This document shows positions 26,978-39,134 of a stretch of DNA of 64,000 nucleotides, in pieces; within the stretch, counting starts at the first letter, position 1; every line of letters starts with the position of its first letter. The translations under genes were made by a program, and so were the position numbers. The notes under the pieces are model-generated. The model searched no databases. It saw only the letters and a list, made by a program, of their open reading frames with translations, and was not told where the DNA came from. The stretch is from Promerops cafer (lineage: Eukaryota > Chordata > Aves > Passeriformes > Nectariniidae): assembly GCA_013398275.1 (NCBI GenBank), contig VZSE01004866.1, forward strand, positions 2,498,783 through 2,562,782, read 5' to 3'.

Positions 26978-26985
26978 TATATACA
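26978..26985 (-). promoter_or_regulatory. Candidate Pumilio site in HTT 3'UTR
   Basis: The minus strand reads TGTATATA, matching the UGUANAUA consensus of Pumilio proteins. A second identical site lies at 25832-25839. The motif is short, so chance occurrence in AT-rich DNA is possible. Confidence 0.3.
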
Positions 26986-27407
26986 GGTACATAAAACTAT
27001 GAAGTTGGCTAATGACTGCAGGTTGCAATAACAGTCTGTCAGTGTCTTACTGGCTGCACCACAGTGGCTTCAGCTGCATATTGGGAAGAAGAGGAACACC
27101 AGCTACCTTGCATGTGGTACTAGCTCATATTTCACAGCTAGGACGTGCAGCTCACATTAGTCCCCAACATCACTTGAAAAACACTGACATACTTCATTCC
27201 TCTTAGAGGTGGTTGGTGTCAACAACAACTACACTTGACTTCTCAGGTGATTTCCAGTGCTGCAGAGCACTTGTCCATGCATGCCGGAAGGGAAACTGAC
27301 AGGTCCGTATTTATCACAAATGCAACCCCAGGTATTGTCTTGATCTTGCATTCCTCATAATTCATATTCCAACACTAGTCATGCAGTTCCACTACACATC
27401 AGGATGT

Positions 27408-27621
27408 TCAACATGCTGTGACCTTGTGGACATTTTGCAAACAAGTCAGGAGGCGGTGGTATGGGGTTCCTGGAGATGCTACCACCTCAAACACTGACTG
27501 GAAAGCTCTCCGATCCAGTTCTTCATCAATCTGGTGTCGGTAGAAGTCTATGGCCACCAAACAGAAGATGTTAACATCCACTTGCTCTGATTTTCCCATT
27601 CTGCTGATAATATGTGGAAGA
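27408..27621 (-). CDS. HTT: HTT exon 67 (last coding exon, stop codon)
   Basis: This 214-bp coding part completes an Ile codon and runs LPHIISRMGKSEQVDV to the C-terminus NVHKVTAC, then TGA at 27410-27408. The acceptor is atttcag. Human huntingtin ends in the same way (KVTTC), so the stop is the genuine one. Confidence 0.97.
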
Positions 27622-28046
27622 CTGAAATAGAAGTTAAGGTCATAAAATGACAGATGTTGCTCCTCTTTTGGTTAAGCAGTTTAAACACTGTTCTCCATTA
27701 AAACGGTTTATTCTTCAGTTCACCAACAACATTCAAGTGCAAAATACTTTCATCTGGCAATTAACTGCCACTACATAAATCCTATTTCTTCATTAACATC
27801 ACAGAATTTCTCCTCCTCAGAAATTAATTCCAAGCTAGCAGTAGTCTTCCTTATCCATTGGAGCAAACAATGCAATCAGCAACTGCTGGGAGCCAAAGAG
27901 CACTGCTGCAACTGAGAGTCATTAGGACATTTCAAACATGACAAATGGCCACTTTTTTGTCTGCACACAAAATGCAGCAGTTATTTTTCTGTTTATTTCA
28001 GGGGTTTGCTTATCTGTTTTTAAATAAACCCAGCACTAATACCACC

Positions 28047-28066
28047 TATATATATATATATATATA
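28047..28066. repeat. (TA)n microsatellite in HTT intron 66
   Basis: Ten perfect TA units lie about 430 bases upstream of exon 67 in transcript direction. It is likely to be length-variable between individuals. Confidence 0.9.
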
Positions 28067-28585
28067 AAAATCTATCCTTTGTCTGTTCCAATTTATTTGG
28101 CTGATGCCATTCCACTGCCAAAGCTCACTATTACTGCAGTGCACAGCCAGGGGGATAACTTCAAAATATAGTTTGTATGTTGAGGATAATTCTCTTGGAT
28201 TTTGTGTTTGTTGGCTTCTTTCAATTTTTTGCAATATATTTTATCTTGCAGAAGGAATACAGAGCAAAGCTTTTAAAGGTCACAGCAATACTATCTTGGT
28301 GAAGCTTTTAAAAGGTCCTTCAAAGTAAGGACTTTCCCAATCATCTTGCACAGCCAAAAGGAACTGATCCTAAAGCAGTAGTTTTAGATAACTTTGTTCT
28401 CATAATCGGTTTAGATGTTCTCTTCTTTCCCCACAAACCCAGGGTACCAACAGCACAAAGCAATATACACCATTACTATCTGCAGTAAAACTGCCTTTTT
28501 TGTGTCTTACACTTGTACTCTTATCCTTCAAGGCTTTACACTGTAATTACCCAGAAATGGCACACATTCAATCTTTTTAGGATAC

Positions 28586-28746
28586 ATTGCTGAAATCCAT
28601 TGACTAGTGGAAGCACTGACAAAAAAACAGGAAAGACTCCACATTGCCATTGCCACGGGTGTTCTTTGTGTGAAATTAGAGAGAGAGAGCATCACCCAGT
28701 CACGGACCATCGAGGATTGTCCAGTGCTATGCAGCGTCTGGAACAC
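28586..28746 (-). CDS. HTT: HTT exon 66
   Basis: This 161-bp exon starts in phase 0 with VFQTLHSTGQSSMVRDW and ends STSQWISA plus two bases of Ile. The acceptor is tttgcag and the donor gtatcc, a weaker donor than its neighbours. Confidence 0.96.
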
Positions 28747-29383
28747 CTGCAAAATATTGCACACAGGAATAAAGACAGGGTAGATGGATATGGGGAAAAG
28801 TTCAGTTTCTCTTGTAAAGGTTCTCTCTAGCTACAAAGCTCTGAGGGTCACAAACTGGATTCCTGGAGACAGCTCTGAGTCTAATGAATTACTGAACTGG
28901 ACTCATGACAAATGGGCAAACTGAAGTAATCATATAGAAATATACAACCTGTGTGGTGTCTCTGCTTTTTATAGATCACATGTGCTGTGCACATGCACTC
29001 TCCAGTGATGCACAAGTCCAGCAGGTGCTGAAGAGCCAAAAGCCAGAAGTCCAGCTGAGGCTACAGGGGCTTGTCTGTTGGGTTCACAAGGTGATGGCTC
29101 ACTCAGATCTAGAATCTGAGCACCAGGATCACAACCACTAATTTTCTCTTTATTTTCTCATTATCAGTGACTGAACTGTCCTGCTGTGAGCTTTGGCCTC
29201 TAAGTAACATGGCAATTCTAGCCCTCGATGCTGCCTGGAAGCCAAAGCTTACAGCAGGACAGCTCGATCACAGCAGGTTTGTTAGATCTAATTAACAAAA
29301 GTGGTACATGGCCCTTCAGCTGAGCTGTCAATTATTTAGAAATCTTCTGAAACATTTAAGAAAAATAAATTTATCAATACTAC

Positions 29384-29546
29384 CTTATAAACTACTGTTG
29401 CCATGAATTGTGGGTATGGCTGCTGATTGGACAGAAATTCCCCAATGACTTTGTTCATTACATCTTGTGGGGGAAAGAAATCATCAAGGAACTGTGGAAG
29501 AATCCGAGCCACTACTCGAGCTTCAAAAGGAAATCCCTTCCTGATC
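29384..29546 (-). CDS. HTT: HTT exon 65
   Basis: This 163-bp exon completes an Arg codon, then IRKGFPFEARVVARILP to TVVYK. The acceptor is tttcag and the donor gtagta. The FLDDFFPPQDVMNKVIGEFL segment is practically invariant. Confidence 0.96.
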
Positions 29547-30886
29547 CTGAAAATAATAAAAAATTAAATATTTTATGACTTAATTCCAATACATATCTTT
29601 TTCTTCTCCAATTTAATTGGCAATGGAAAGAATATTTTATTTTCATCTCCAAGTAGGCAAGTTCTCAGCACTGATGAATCCAAATCTTCATGTAATCTTA
29701 ATAACAGACTGCCCAAAGAGGTCTATCAAACCTGTCAGAAGCTGTTACAGGTGTGTCCTTACCCCACACTCTCCCCTTTTCTTTTGAAGGTCTGGAATTG
29801 CATCAGAGATGAGACTTACCAACAGGAATGCTGAAAGAACTAAACAAGAATAAAAAAGGACAGGGAGATCACTCCTCCTAGTTATCAGAGAAAAGACCGT
29901 TTATAAGCAGAACACTAGTTTTCATTCATAACATCTTGGCATTTTTCATTCAAGAGCAGAATGACCAACATATCTAACAAGAAAAGCAAGCTGCATTACT
30001 GTGTAAAGTAGGGAAAACATACTGCTACCTACAGACAATTTTGTTTAAATAACACTAAGTGGAAAGTCTTTCTAATAAAGGCTGCATCTGTTGATGTGTC
30101 AAGATCAAGTTACCATCACGTCATTCTTCCCTGCAAAAATTATTTTTTGCTTGTAGTAGTCACATTTGTTCTGCTAGCTCTTCAGAGTGATATATTCAGA
30201 AACACTCAAGCACTGCTCTAGTTCTGTTTTCACCAAGTGCAGAAGTGAAACCCTCCTCCAGTTTTATGGAAAAACCACTGAACACTTTAAAAAATGTAAA
30301 CCATTACCCACAAACTACTACACAAAATCTAACATGCTATACTCACTTCAGACAGCTTGAGATTGTCAGATCAAAACAGGGGTTTTGAAATGTTCTCATT
30401 AATGAGTTCCATGTGAATACAGAAGTTTTACTGTATCCTTCCACTGCAATTACTTAACAGCCTCAGAAAGAGCAACTCTTGTGAGGGGGGAAGGGGGAAA
30501 AAAGTTTTAAACTCTTAGGGTGGTTTGAAAGATTATTTCCTGTAAACTGGATTTATATCCTTGATTATGTAGAAGACATCCTGAAAAGCACTTGAGAGTT
30601 TGACCTGAAGGGAGCTGGAAATACATTTATGAAGTATTATGGTTTGTGCAACACACAGTATCAGTTAGGACATGTCTGGTTTTCATTTACATTCCTGCAC
30701 ATTTGTGCTGCCTTCAGCAATTCCATCAATGTTACTGTGTATACCAGGAATGTAACTTTTAAGCAATAGTAAGTAGAGAAACCTCATTAATTAACTGTAA
30801 GAAGTGTCAAATAGAGAAGTGACCACACAGTGACAAACACAATCATTTCCCTCCCAGAGCCCCATTTACACATTTTGTCCTCTTAC

Positions 30887-30992
30887 CTATCAAAAAGGAC
30901 AGATACTCGTTCCATAGCAACAATCACAGATTCACTGTCAGGAGCACCAGGATTTGCATCTGGGATACGGCTGGGGCTGATTTTTTCCTTTC
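30887..30992 (-). CDS. HTT: HTT exon 64
   Basis: This 106-bp exon completes a Gly codon and runs KEKISPSRIPDANPG to SVLFD plus two bases of Arg. The acceptor is tttag and the donor gtaaga. It covers a variable loop followed by the invariant SESVIVAMERVSVL helix. Confidence 0.95.
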
Positions 30993-31134
30993 CTAAACCA
31001 AAATAATTTGTTACAAGTTCACTGTGGATGTTAAAATACACTTCTTTTACTCGTGGTAACAAAAATAAATTGAGACAATTAGCACCGTTAGTAAGCCAGT
31101 CTCCCAGCACATCAGAAGAATAACAAGTGAATAC

Positions 31135-31348
31135 CTGTGTACATGCAAGTCAGCATTAATCCCAGGGCTGCCATTGCTCTGTGGGGGCTCTGCACATTCA
31201 CCCTGTCAACACTCAGTTTAACCAGCGACTCACTGTCCAGCCTGGAAAGCTGCTCTGAAAGGAGGAGTCGTTCCAATCCTCTCAGGACACAGTGATAAAT
31301 AATGGATGGTGTTGATTCATCACTTCCAGACACCATGACTCCACACAT
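31135..31348 (-). CDS. HTT: HTT exon 63
   Basis: This 214-bp exon starts in phase 0 at MCGVMVSGSDEST and ends CMYT plus one base. The acceptor is atttcag and the donor gtattc. About 90 percent of its residues match the huntingtin I recall (LLLSEQLSRLD, VNVQSPHRAMAALG). Confidence 0.96.
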
Positions 31349-31573
31349 CTGAAATAAAGCAAAAAAGCCAACTACTTGGTTTTGAGGTGTATTTAGGTCA
31401 TCTTCTAGCACCACACCACAAAAGTATGGAACGGCATCGGGTATTAACAAAAACTGATGAAACTAAACCCAAAAGCATACCTACACCTCAGTATCCCAGT
31501 TAAGTGTTAAAGACAGCTAATGTGGTGATCTCAGGTTACACAACTACCCCTCACTGGAGGCATCACAACATAC

Positions 31574-31688
31574 CTGTATAATTCCTGCAGAGAATTCAGG
31601 CCCTACATCAAGCGGGTAATTCTCGATCAAATAGAAAGCAGCTGCACACATTACCAAAATGTGCTCTTGGTTATGGATATTCACACAA
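31574..31688 (-). CDS. HTT: HTT exon 62
   Basis: This 115-bp exon completes a His codon and runs CVNIHNQEHILVM to FSAGIIQ. The acceptor is tttgcag and the donor gtatgt. It is too interrupted by flanking stops to appear as a long reading frame on its own. Confidence 0.95.
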
Positions 31689-32125
31689 CTGCAAATGAGC
31701 AAAAACACTAGCAGTCACACCAAAGTTGTTTAGGTCACAAACAGAGACAATATAAACAATTTCTAGAAATACAAAGTATTTTTGAACATGAAACGTAAGC
31801 CCTTTTTAAAATCACAGGAAGTATTGCTGAGATGCCCTAAGAGAACATTGATTATCATGAAAATGACAAAAATCAGGTTTAAGTAGCACAGTTTACAAAG
31901 ACACAAAAGCCTATACTATCAAACACTTTTCTCACCCTCAAATATCATTTCCCTCTGTAAATTAAACCTAAAATTGGATGGTATTTTCAATGAAAATGCC
32001 AAAACCTGCTTGTTACAACAGCCTGCTCTAAAATGTACTGGCAACTGCCAAAAACAGAGCGCCCTTTTGTTCACACATAAACATGCAATGGTTTGGAGCC
32101 AGGGGAAAAGGGAGAAGAGTCTTAC

Positions 32126-32316
32126 TGTGCTACTCCTCTCAAATTAGAGAGCAGATACTCGCTGATAATTGGAATGAGTTGTTTTGCTGTCTCGTCGAGC
32201 AAGTCACACTCGAGGATATAAAGAATTCCATGCAGAGCTCCAATCCGACTTGGCATATGGGTGCTTCTTAGGGTTGATTCCAGCAGTCGACTTACTGGTT
32301 CAGCCACAGCTTTATC
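32126..32316 (-). CDS. HTT: HTT exon 61
   Basis: This 191-bp exon runs from DKAVAEPVSRLLEST to LLSNLRGVA plus two bases of His. The acceptor is tattag and the donor gtaaga. The upstream intron 60 (2.4 kb) contains the nested CR1 pair. Confidence 0.95.
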
Positions 32317-32839
32317 CTAATACATCCAACAAGAGTACTCATTAGAAGTCAACACTGGTTTAAATACTGGCAAGTCCTGTCATTCAGAAATACTTGAAAC
32401 AAATTAAAGAGCAGAAAAGAAGGAACAAACCAGAGCCTGGCCTAAACTACTTTGAATAAATGTCACAAGACTAATACAATCAAAGAGATGAGTTGCAGAT
32501 TAACTAGGAAATTGAGGCTACTTTGTTTTATTTGCGCAAAGTTATGTCATGATTTAAAATTAAAAAAACCCAAACAAGATAAGGATTAGCTCAGTAAATG
32601 GTATGTGCTATTAGGAATATAGGACTTGAATGATTGAAATTTTCTGGTCTTCCAGCTAAGCACAAAGAATGCTTCCATCTGAAACAGACTGGCACCAGAC
32701 AACTATACTCTGCCATCTACTATCTGTCTACTCAACTCACAGCACATCATTCCATAAGAGCACTGGTACTCAGACCTACACATCTTTCCCTCCACCAATC
32801 CTGTGATCTGGATGAGTGAATCAAGTGTACTGGGCAGGA

Positions 32840-33155
32840 ATGTTGATCTGCTGGAGATGAGGAAGACTCTGCAAAGGAATCTGGACAGGCTGGATCAATG
32901 GGCCAAGACCAATTGTCTGAGGTTCAACAAGGCCAAGTGCCAGGTCCTGCCCCTGCATCACAACAACCCCTGCAGTGCTACAGGCTGGGGCAGAGTGGTT
33001 GGAAAGGGCTCGGTGGAAAAGGACCTGGGGGTGCTGGTTGAAGAGTGGCTAAACATGAGCCAGGTGTGCCCAGGTGGCCAAGAAGGCCAATGGCACCTGG
33101 CCTGGATGAACAATAGTGTGGCCAGCAGGATCAGGGCAGTGACTGTCACCCTGTA
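32840..33155 (+). mobile_element. CR1 LINE 5' part of a split copy, HTT intron 60
   Basis: CR1 ORF2 phrases occur in order: a degenerate LDRLDQWAKTNCLRFNKAKC word, GSVEKDLGVLVEEWLNMSQ, then a truncated end. It is in antisense orientation to HTT. Its 3' tip is found at 33511-33592, beyond another CR1. Confidence 0.88.
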
Positions 33156-33159
33156 CTTC

Positions 33160-33510
33160 ACAGAATCATTAAGGCTGGAAAAGACCTTCAAGATCATGGT
33201 GTCCAGCCTTTGACCAAGCACCACCATCAACTAAACCACAGCAGTGAGTGCCATGTCCAGTCGTTTCTTAGAGCACCTCCAGGGATGGTGTCTTTACCAC
33301 TTCCCTGGGCAGCCTGCTCCAATGCTTAACCACCCTTTCAGGGAAGAAATTCTTCCTAACAGCCAACCCAAACCTCCTCTGGCACAACCTGATGCCATTT
33401 CCTCTTGTCCTGTCACCTGAGAGAAGAGACTGACCCCTACTTTGCTATAATCTTCCAAGAATTTGTAGAGAGTCATAAGGTGCCCCCTGAGCTTCCTTAG
33501 GCTCCATCCT
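33160..33510 (-). mobile_element. CR1 LINE inserted head-to-head into another CR1
   Basis: It reads the reverse complement of a CR1 3' end, from cagaatcattaaggctggaa to the region with tgccccctgagcttcc. It sits exactly between two pieces of a plus-strand CR1, which dates it as the younger insertion. Confidence 0.88.
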
Positions 33511-33592
33511 TAGGGAAATGGTTTAGTTAGGTGAACAGTTGGACTCAATGATCTTAAGGGTCTTTTCCAATCTAAATGATTCCACAATTTTA
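33511..33592 (+). mobile_element. CR1 3' tip, continuation of 32840-33155
   Basis: It holds the characteristic CR1 terminal words ggactcaatgatctt, aagggtcttttcc and gattcca. It belongs with the plus-strand CR1 interrupted at 33156. Confidence 0.82.
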
Positions 33593-34734
33593 TGTTCAGT
33601 ATTCACAGGTCAAGCTGGTATCAGATACTTCACTCCCTGTTATCAAATACTACAACTTACCGGATCATGCAAAATCTATTTTGAATTTTAGTTTTGGAAA
33701 GTCTTCTTGCTACTATCTAAGTAATTAGTAGAAATTACTTGCTTTACCTTGTCCCTTTACTCATGAAGTAACTAAGATACAGGCCAGTTTGAGACAGTGT
33801 CTGCTCTCTAGTTGCTCTTTTTAAGCAGATTTTCTATATAACTGAGCACAGAATAACAAGCGACTCTTGACGGAACCAACTTCTTGGTTTTTAAGTCCCA
33901 CCAAGCTGTTATATTCAGCTCTTTGCTTGTTTGCAGGTGTTACTAGCTCACTGAGTGGGAAATTACAGCCCAGTCAGAATAAGCTGATCTCTAAAACTGT
34001 TTCTGTATGTTTGTCATCACCTTCCCAGCCTTCCCTTGCATAGTTGCTGCTGCAATAGTTACTGTAAGCCCCACCCTAAAAGCCTTTCAGTATTTCTTTT
34101 ACCACTGTTACCCATCTAGCTTTACATTAGTCTCAGAGTTTCTAGAAGTGCCAACTCCTTCCAAAATTATTTGTAATTTTTTTTCCTAAACAATTCCACT
34201 CTGAAATGTTCACTGGAAAGTACTTCTGGTCTACACATTTCAAGACAGAATGAAGCAGTGGAGAGAAGAGTGAGGGAAAGAAAAGGGATACCTGACTATC
34301 TGGGGCTATATTTTTACCACATGCACTGTCCCAGCCCCCCATGAGATTACAGCCATTCACCAGTAATACAAATCTAGCAAAAGCTGTTCCACAAGTCCTC
34401 ATTTCTGGCCTGAAATGTCACTAATGACGAGTCCAGGGCAAAGGCAACACTGCACTGAATAAAACAAACCAAAAAGCACATTAAATTATGCTCAAACCTT
34501 AAAAAATATCAAATCAAACAACCTTTCTGTTTGAATACAGGGCAATTGGAGATAATGTTTGCAAACTCTCAAAGCCCAGAATACATATCCTATTACTTCT
34601 TACAGCCACGCAGATCAGCTAAAGGATATTCTTAGAGACAAAACACCCTTACCAAGTACACCAGATTTTGCAGCAGAAGCTGAATTAACCTAAACACTCA
34701 TGAATTTGCAATAAACTTTCTGAGAATTTCTTAC

Positions 34735-34890
34735 CATTCCAAGAACAGCAGCAGCTTTACAAGTAGCTGGTATCAAATACTGTACAAGAATCTCATCTTC
34801 TGATGGATGCACCTTTCGCAATTCCGTCAGTGTTGTGTACATCATCTCAAACTGATTCCTTTCTGTAAATAAGTCTGACACTGCCAGAAG
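34735..34890 (-). CDS. HTT: HTT exon 60
   Basis: This exon has exactly 52 codons, from LLAVSDLFTERNQFE to AAAVLGM. The acceptor is gtacag and the donor gtaaga. The frame stays open into both introns, so the ends were set by splice sites and the huntingtin match. Confidence 0.95.
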
Positions 34891-35673
34891 CTGTACAGAA
34901 ATTAAAATTGAATATAAAAAAATTCCCATTAGCAGACAGACAAAAATTGACTCTCCCTTCTGTTATAATTACAAGCAAAAGATTCCTCAATTGATCTATT
35001 AAATGTGTAAACATTTATTCAAGGGTCTGAAATAACTACTAACTAAGGCTGTCCAGAATTAATTCCACCATTCATCTCGGATAATAATGACCTCCAAGAA
35101 GTCCTTTATACCAAAAAGTTTACAGAATCAAAGCCACTATAGTAAGTAACTCTAGGACATGAAGAAACATTGCTATTTCCAATGTAATAAACCACTGCAA
35201 AACACACAACACATACTTCTCTTGCAAGGATCATTTCATTTTAAGTCATAAAAATGATAGTGAATAATGGCTGTCAAGACACATTCCACACCTCTGTTCT
35301 TCAGTTTTGCTTCTACACTTAATAATCATTTTAATTCTCAAATACATTGTTCTTCCATCTTCATTTTCTTACAAAGGGATAGGATAAGCAAATCTTGCTT
35401 TAGCAAGCAGTCAACTAAAATATAAACTGCCATTAAGTAACAATTAAATATTTGTAATGCAGCAGCAGAAGACACAATCCAGATGCTTATACAGCTTAAA
35501 TCAGTATAATGCTGTAGTTGCTCAAGTTATGTTTCTGTACTGTCCACAGAATAGCACAGCCAAGAAAATTCTGTGTGTTCCACATATTAAAAGGTGCTTT
35601 ATAAATGCTGCTCAGCTCTGAACACTTGGTAACATATGCTCACTTATGACTCTGAATAACAATTCAGACTTAC

Positions 35674-35803
35674 TGATCGCACCACTTCACTGATCAAAAT
35701 GACTGGTGTTCTCTTGCTGGGGTTGGATGGCAATATCCACTGACTGTACAGTTCAAGCAAGAACTGAGAACAAGAATGGATATCTACACCAGCCCGGTGT
35801 TTC
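35674..35803 (-). CDS. HTT: HTT exon 59
   Basis: This 130-bp exon runs from KHRAGVDIHSCSQFL to ISEVVRS in phase 0 at its end. The acceptor is ttgcag and the donor gtaagt. Confidence 0.95.
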
Positions 35804-35993
35804 CTGCAAGGAATAATAAACAAGTGTTAAAATAGCTATTCTTAAGCCCTGCTAAAATGCTTGATTTGAAATAATACAGTTATTTACAGTTATACAGTTA
35901 TAGCATCCAATTTATAAACCCAGCTTATTGAATTCAGCATGAAGAAATAAAACCTTATCTACGACTCAGAGAAGAGACAAAAAAATAAGATAC

Positions 35994-36124
35994 CTGGTGT
36001 TGATAGGAGAGGTTGGTGGTGAGGAAGGAGCGGGCACATCGTTCTCATCTTCTTCATCCTCACCCCATTCTTCTTCTCTCAGTGGAGTGATATTATTTCC
36101 TAACCATATGGAGTGTATAGAGAC
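35994..36124 (-). CDS. HTT: HTT exon 58, acidic and proline-rich linker
   Basis: This 131-bp exon runs from VSIHSIWLGNNITPL to SPINT plus two bases of Arg. The acceptor is tgcaag and the donor gtatct. It holds a run of acidic residues (EEEWGEDEEDEND) followed by PAPSSPPTSP, a disordered C-HEAT loop also present in human. The loop keeps its length although its residues differ. Confidence 0.95.
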
Positions 36125-36394
36125 CTTGCAACACAAAAGAGAAAAACAAATAGCAAAGAAGTGCATTTAACACCCCAACAGTCAACCTAGAAGAATCTTA
36201 GAAGCCAAACATATTTTCCTTTAAATGACAGGCAACACAGAGTCTTCTGGCTGTGGAGACACCCAGTTATGACCTACCCTGCATCACTCAGAGCTTTTAG
36301 TTTCTATTTGATGTAGGCAATGCTTCTTAACTGATTTTTTAGAACTAGAAGAAATGTAATAAAAAACAAGTTTAAAGTTGAGCTTTTAACAAAC

Positions 36395-36477
36395 CTGTCC
36401 CAATTTATAATCCATATCTCCTATTTCTCGTTCAGTATTGATCTGCAGTAAGAGTTTTTCATGGCTGATAAGAGCAC
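36395..36477 (-). CDS. HTT: HTT exon 57
   Basis: This 83-bp exon completes a Gly codon and runs ALISHEKLLLQIN to YKLGQ in phase 0. The acceptor is gttacag and the donor gtttgt. Confidence 0.95.
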
Positions 36478-36645
36478 CTGTAACAGAACACAAGATGAAT
36501 TTTTTAAAAGTGCATAACAAAGCACACGTGAAAATGGCTTCATTTCCTGCAAAATGGGTTTCAAATTTTTCTGAGAGTACCTTTTCCACTTTTTTAATGC
36601 GAAAGAAATTCACTCTCCCCTTCTCCCCCACAAACAAGCACTTAC

Positions 36646-36785
36646 CTGTAGTAGCAGGAGAAAGTGATGGAACAGGGTCCCAAGCTTGGTATAAGTGATG
36701 AGTAGCAATATTATCTCTCTTAGACACCATTGCCTGGATTTCCTGTTCAACAATTCCCCTGATAACACTTAGCTTCCTCCCAAAC
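36646..36785 (-). CDS. HTT: HTT exon 56
   Basis: This 140-bp exon runs from FGRKLSVIRGIVEQ to SLSPATT plus one base. The acceptor is ttttag and the donor gtaagt. It is separated from exon 57 by a short 168-bp intron that happens to stay open in the coding frame. Confidence 0.95.
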
Positions 36786-37150
36786 CTAAAAGCCCAAGAG
36801 AAATCAATTTTAGCAGATTTTTCCTTTAACAGTTTTGTGCAAGTCTGGTTTACTCTGTAATGTTATGTGTCAATGCTTATTTTCAGTATCAGGGAAATGA
36901 AATGTTGAAAAATATGTTCTGCACACTGTTTACTAGACTTTATTAAGATGTTATCTTTTTCAGATAATCTTTTAAGTCAGAAAGTTCACAATGCTAAGTC
37001 CATGCAACTTCTATGCAAACAGATCCATCCATATATACTCTTACTTAGAAAATACAATCTACACATATTTTTCCTACAACTAGACTAAGCAACTGTCATT
37101 ATGTATTAACCACAAGTTTTATGCATTTGAAAACAAGTGAAAACAACTAC

Positions 37151-37305
37151 CTTGTGTCCAGAGCTTTTAAAGCTTTGTTGCGGGGCTGCTGCTCCAAACA
37201 GCTAACTGCTGGATTGCCTGCAACAGGTATGGTCATTGCACTCAGCACCAGGGAGGTTATGGCTTGTACTGCAAGAACATTGATTTGGGTCCTCTCTGTA
37301 TCTTC
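37151..37305 (-). CDS. HTT: HTT exon 55
   Basis: This 155-bp exon starts in phase 0 with EDTERTQINVLAVQ and ends ALDT plus two bases of Arg. The acceptor is tttacag and the donor gtagtt. It is one of the most conserved C-HEAT exons. Confidence 0.95.
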
Positions 37306-38238
37306 CTGTAAAATGAACTCACTGTAATTTGAATTGTTAAAAAAAAAAAAAAATCCCAAAAGCTCTGAATATCAGTTTGTCAGTTTCACTAAATTATCAT
37401 TAACAAGCCTGACACTACTCTTCTTCCCATCCAGAAATCTATGTACCATAAATAATGCACATAAAGCAGTGACTGCAGCAGCAACACATCCTTCCTTCTC
37501 ATCAGTCACTCTGCATGCACCCTCTCTTGTCCCAACAGCATTAAAACCTCAAGATGTCCATTTTGGAACTTTTAAAGAAGTCTTTAGCTTCTTTCTTTGC
37601 AGCTACCCATTAGTTACTTGAAACAAAGCATCAGACCACAAAAGCATCTGATCCTTTTTAGAAGATGCAAGATGGTAACCAGTGTTTTAACTTACAACAA
37701 TTTTATTTTTATTTCAGGAAATATTAACACACTGAAATTTACAACAGCTCTTAAAATATTTGCAACTGTGAACATACTGGTCTGCCTTGGAAAGCAAAGG
37801 AGCGATATTATTCTTGTTCCACAAATACTCTCTACATGACAAATAAGGAACACTCAATAGCTAGATTGCCCTAAGTCTGACCCAACATTGCCATTATGCA
37901 GGAAAGTTAAGTCAAGGTGTCCAAGCCTGTATAACTAACAGAAAATGCTAACCCAGGGAAGAGGGATGATGATTCCCCATTCCTTTTTGCAGTCTGGCGC
38001 CTAGGAAGCAAGGGAAGAAAACCCCTTTGTCTGCTACTCAGGATTCACAGTTTGTCCTCTGAATTCTTCAAACTGCTTTAGGCTCTGCACCTACCATCAG
38101 GACCATGAACAAGTCTTGGAAAGTAACCTTTTAGGTCAAAGAACTAGAACCTAGTAAAATCAGTTTGCTAGTAGGTTAAGACAGCTAAAGAGGGAAAATC
38201 TCTTTCATGATAGCCAAGTTCACTCTCATCTTCACTTT

Positions 38239-38640
38239 TCACAGAATCATCAGGTTGGAAGAGACCTTCAGAGACCATCCAGTACAACCATTAATTCAGT
38301 ACCATCATAATCACCCCCAGACCATGTCCTTAAGTGCCACATCCAGACCACTACTGAACACTTTCAAAGACAGTGACTCCACCACCTCCCTGGGAAACTT
38401 ATTCCAATGCCTAACCCCTCTTTCATTGAAAATTCTTTTCCTAATATCCAATCTGAACCTCCCCTGGTGCAACTTAAGGAGTTCACTTGAGAGATGGCAG
38501 ATAAGACCGACCACCACCTGGCTACACCCTCCTTTCAGGTAGTTGTGGAGAGTGATGAGGATGCCCCTGAGCTGCCTCTTCCTGAGACCAAACACCCTCA
38601 GCTCCCTCAGCCCCAGCCCCAGTTTTGCTGCTGTTCTTTG
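38239..38640 (-). mobile_element. CR1 LINE 3' part in HTT intron 54
   Basis: The minus strand encodes the end of CR1 ORF2 (FRLDIRKRIFNERGVRHW, NKFPREVVESLSLKVF) and the untranslated 3' tip at 38242. An open frame of 169 codons extends through it at 38820-38311, but it starts outside the element and is not a gene. Confidence 0.9.
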
Positions 38641-39134
38641 TACAGAAATATTTGGTATAGGAATTGGTATATAAATACATATATTTTGGTGTATAACTTG
38701 GATACAAATTCTGCTATAAATTTCTTCAGCTCTGATCCCCAGATGCTCTCTACTGACTTTTGAACATCTACCTAAGCTAGAAGCCCAGATACTCAATATA
38801 CAGTCTACAAGTGAGAGCAAGACACATGAACATGCATCTTCAGGTCAATTAATTTCTAGTCAGGAATCTTACAAAAAAAAAATCTGTGTTGAGTGATGTA
38901 CTAATAAAGAGCTGGAGCAACTTCATTAATTTTTTCCTTACTATTTGCATGCTTGCAGAGGCTCTAAGCCAGAAGATGGATGTGTCTGAACTCACCAGGG
39001 TTCAGAAAAAGGAAATATAAAATAGAAAAAAATCCTTAGTGCTAGTCACTTCTCTGCTTCACAATTTCATTAATAGAAATACTTTTCTTGGTTTAAGTAA
39101 AATTTCATTTAAAGAATACAGTGAATGACATTAC

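Larger units (their letters stand above)
24045..27407 (-). other. HTT: Probable HTT 3'UTR
   Basis: This stretch follows the stop codon for about 3.4 kb with no recognisable repeat. The length is similar to the long mammalian HTT 3'UTR of nearly 4 kb. It is AT-rich and contains two TGTATATA sites (minus strand) of the Pumilio type. The far end is inferred from the AATAAA at 24069-24064; a shorter form ending near 25468 or a longer one ending near 22648 cannot be excluded. Confidence 0.55.

Noticed and set aside
32803..33213. Plus-strand frame of 136 codons as a possible gene
   Set aside because: It is translated CR1 sequence running across the junction of two nested CR1 copies.
36478..36645. 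HTT exons 56 and 57 as one continuous exon
   Set aside because: The 168 bases between them stay open in frame, but they have a clear gtaagt donor and ttacag acceptor and the residues do not occur in huntingtin.
38311..38820. Minus-strand frame of 169 codons as a possible gene
   Set aside because: Most of it is the C-terminal end of CR1 ORF2 and the frame begins outside the element.
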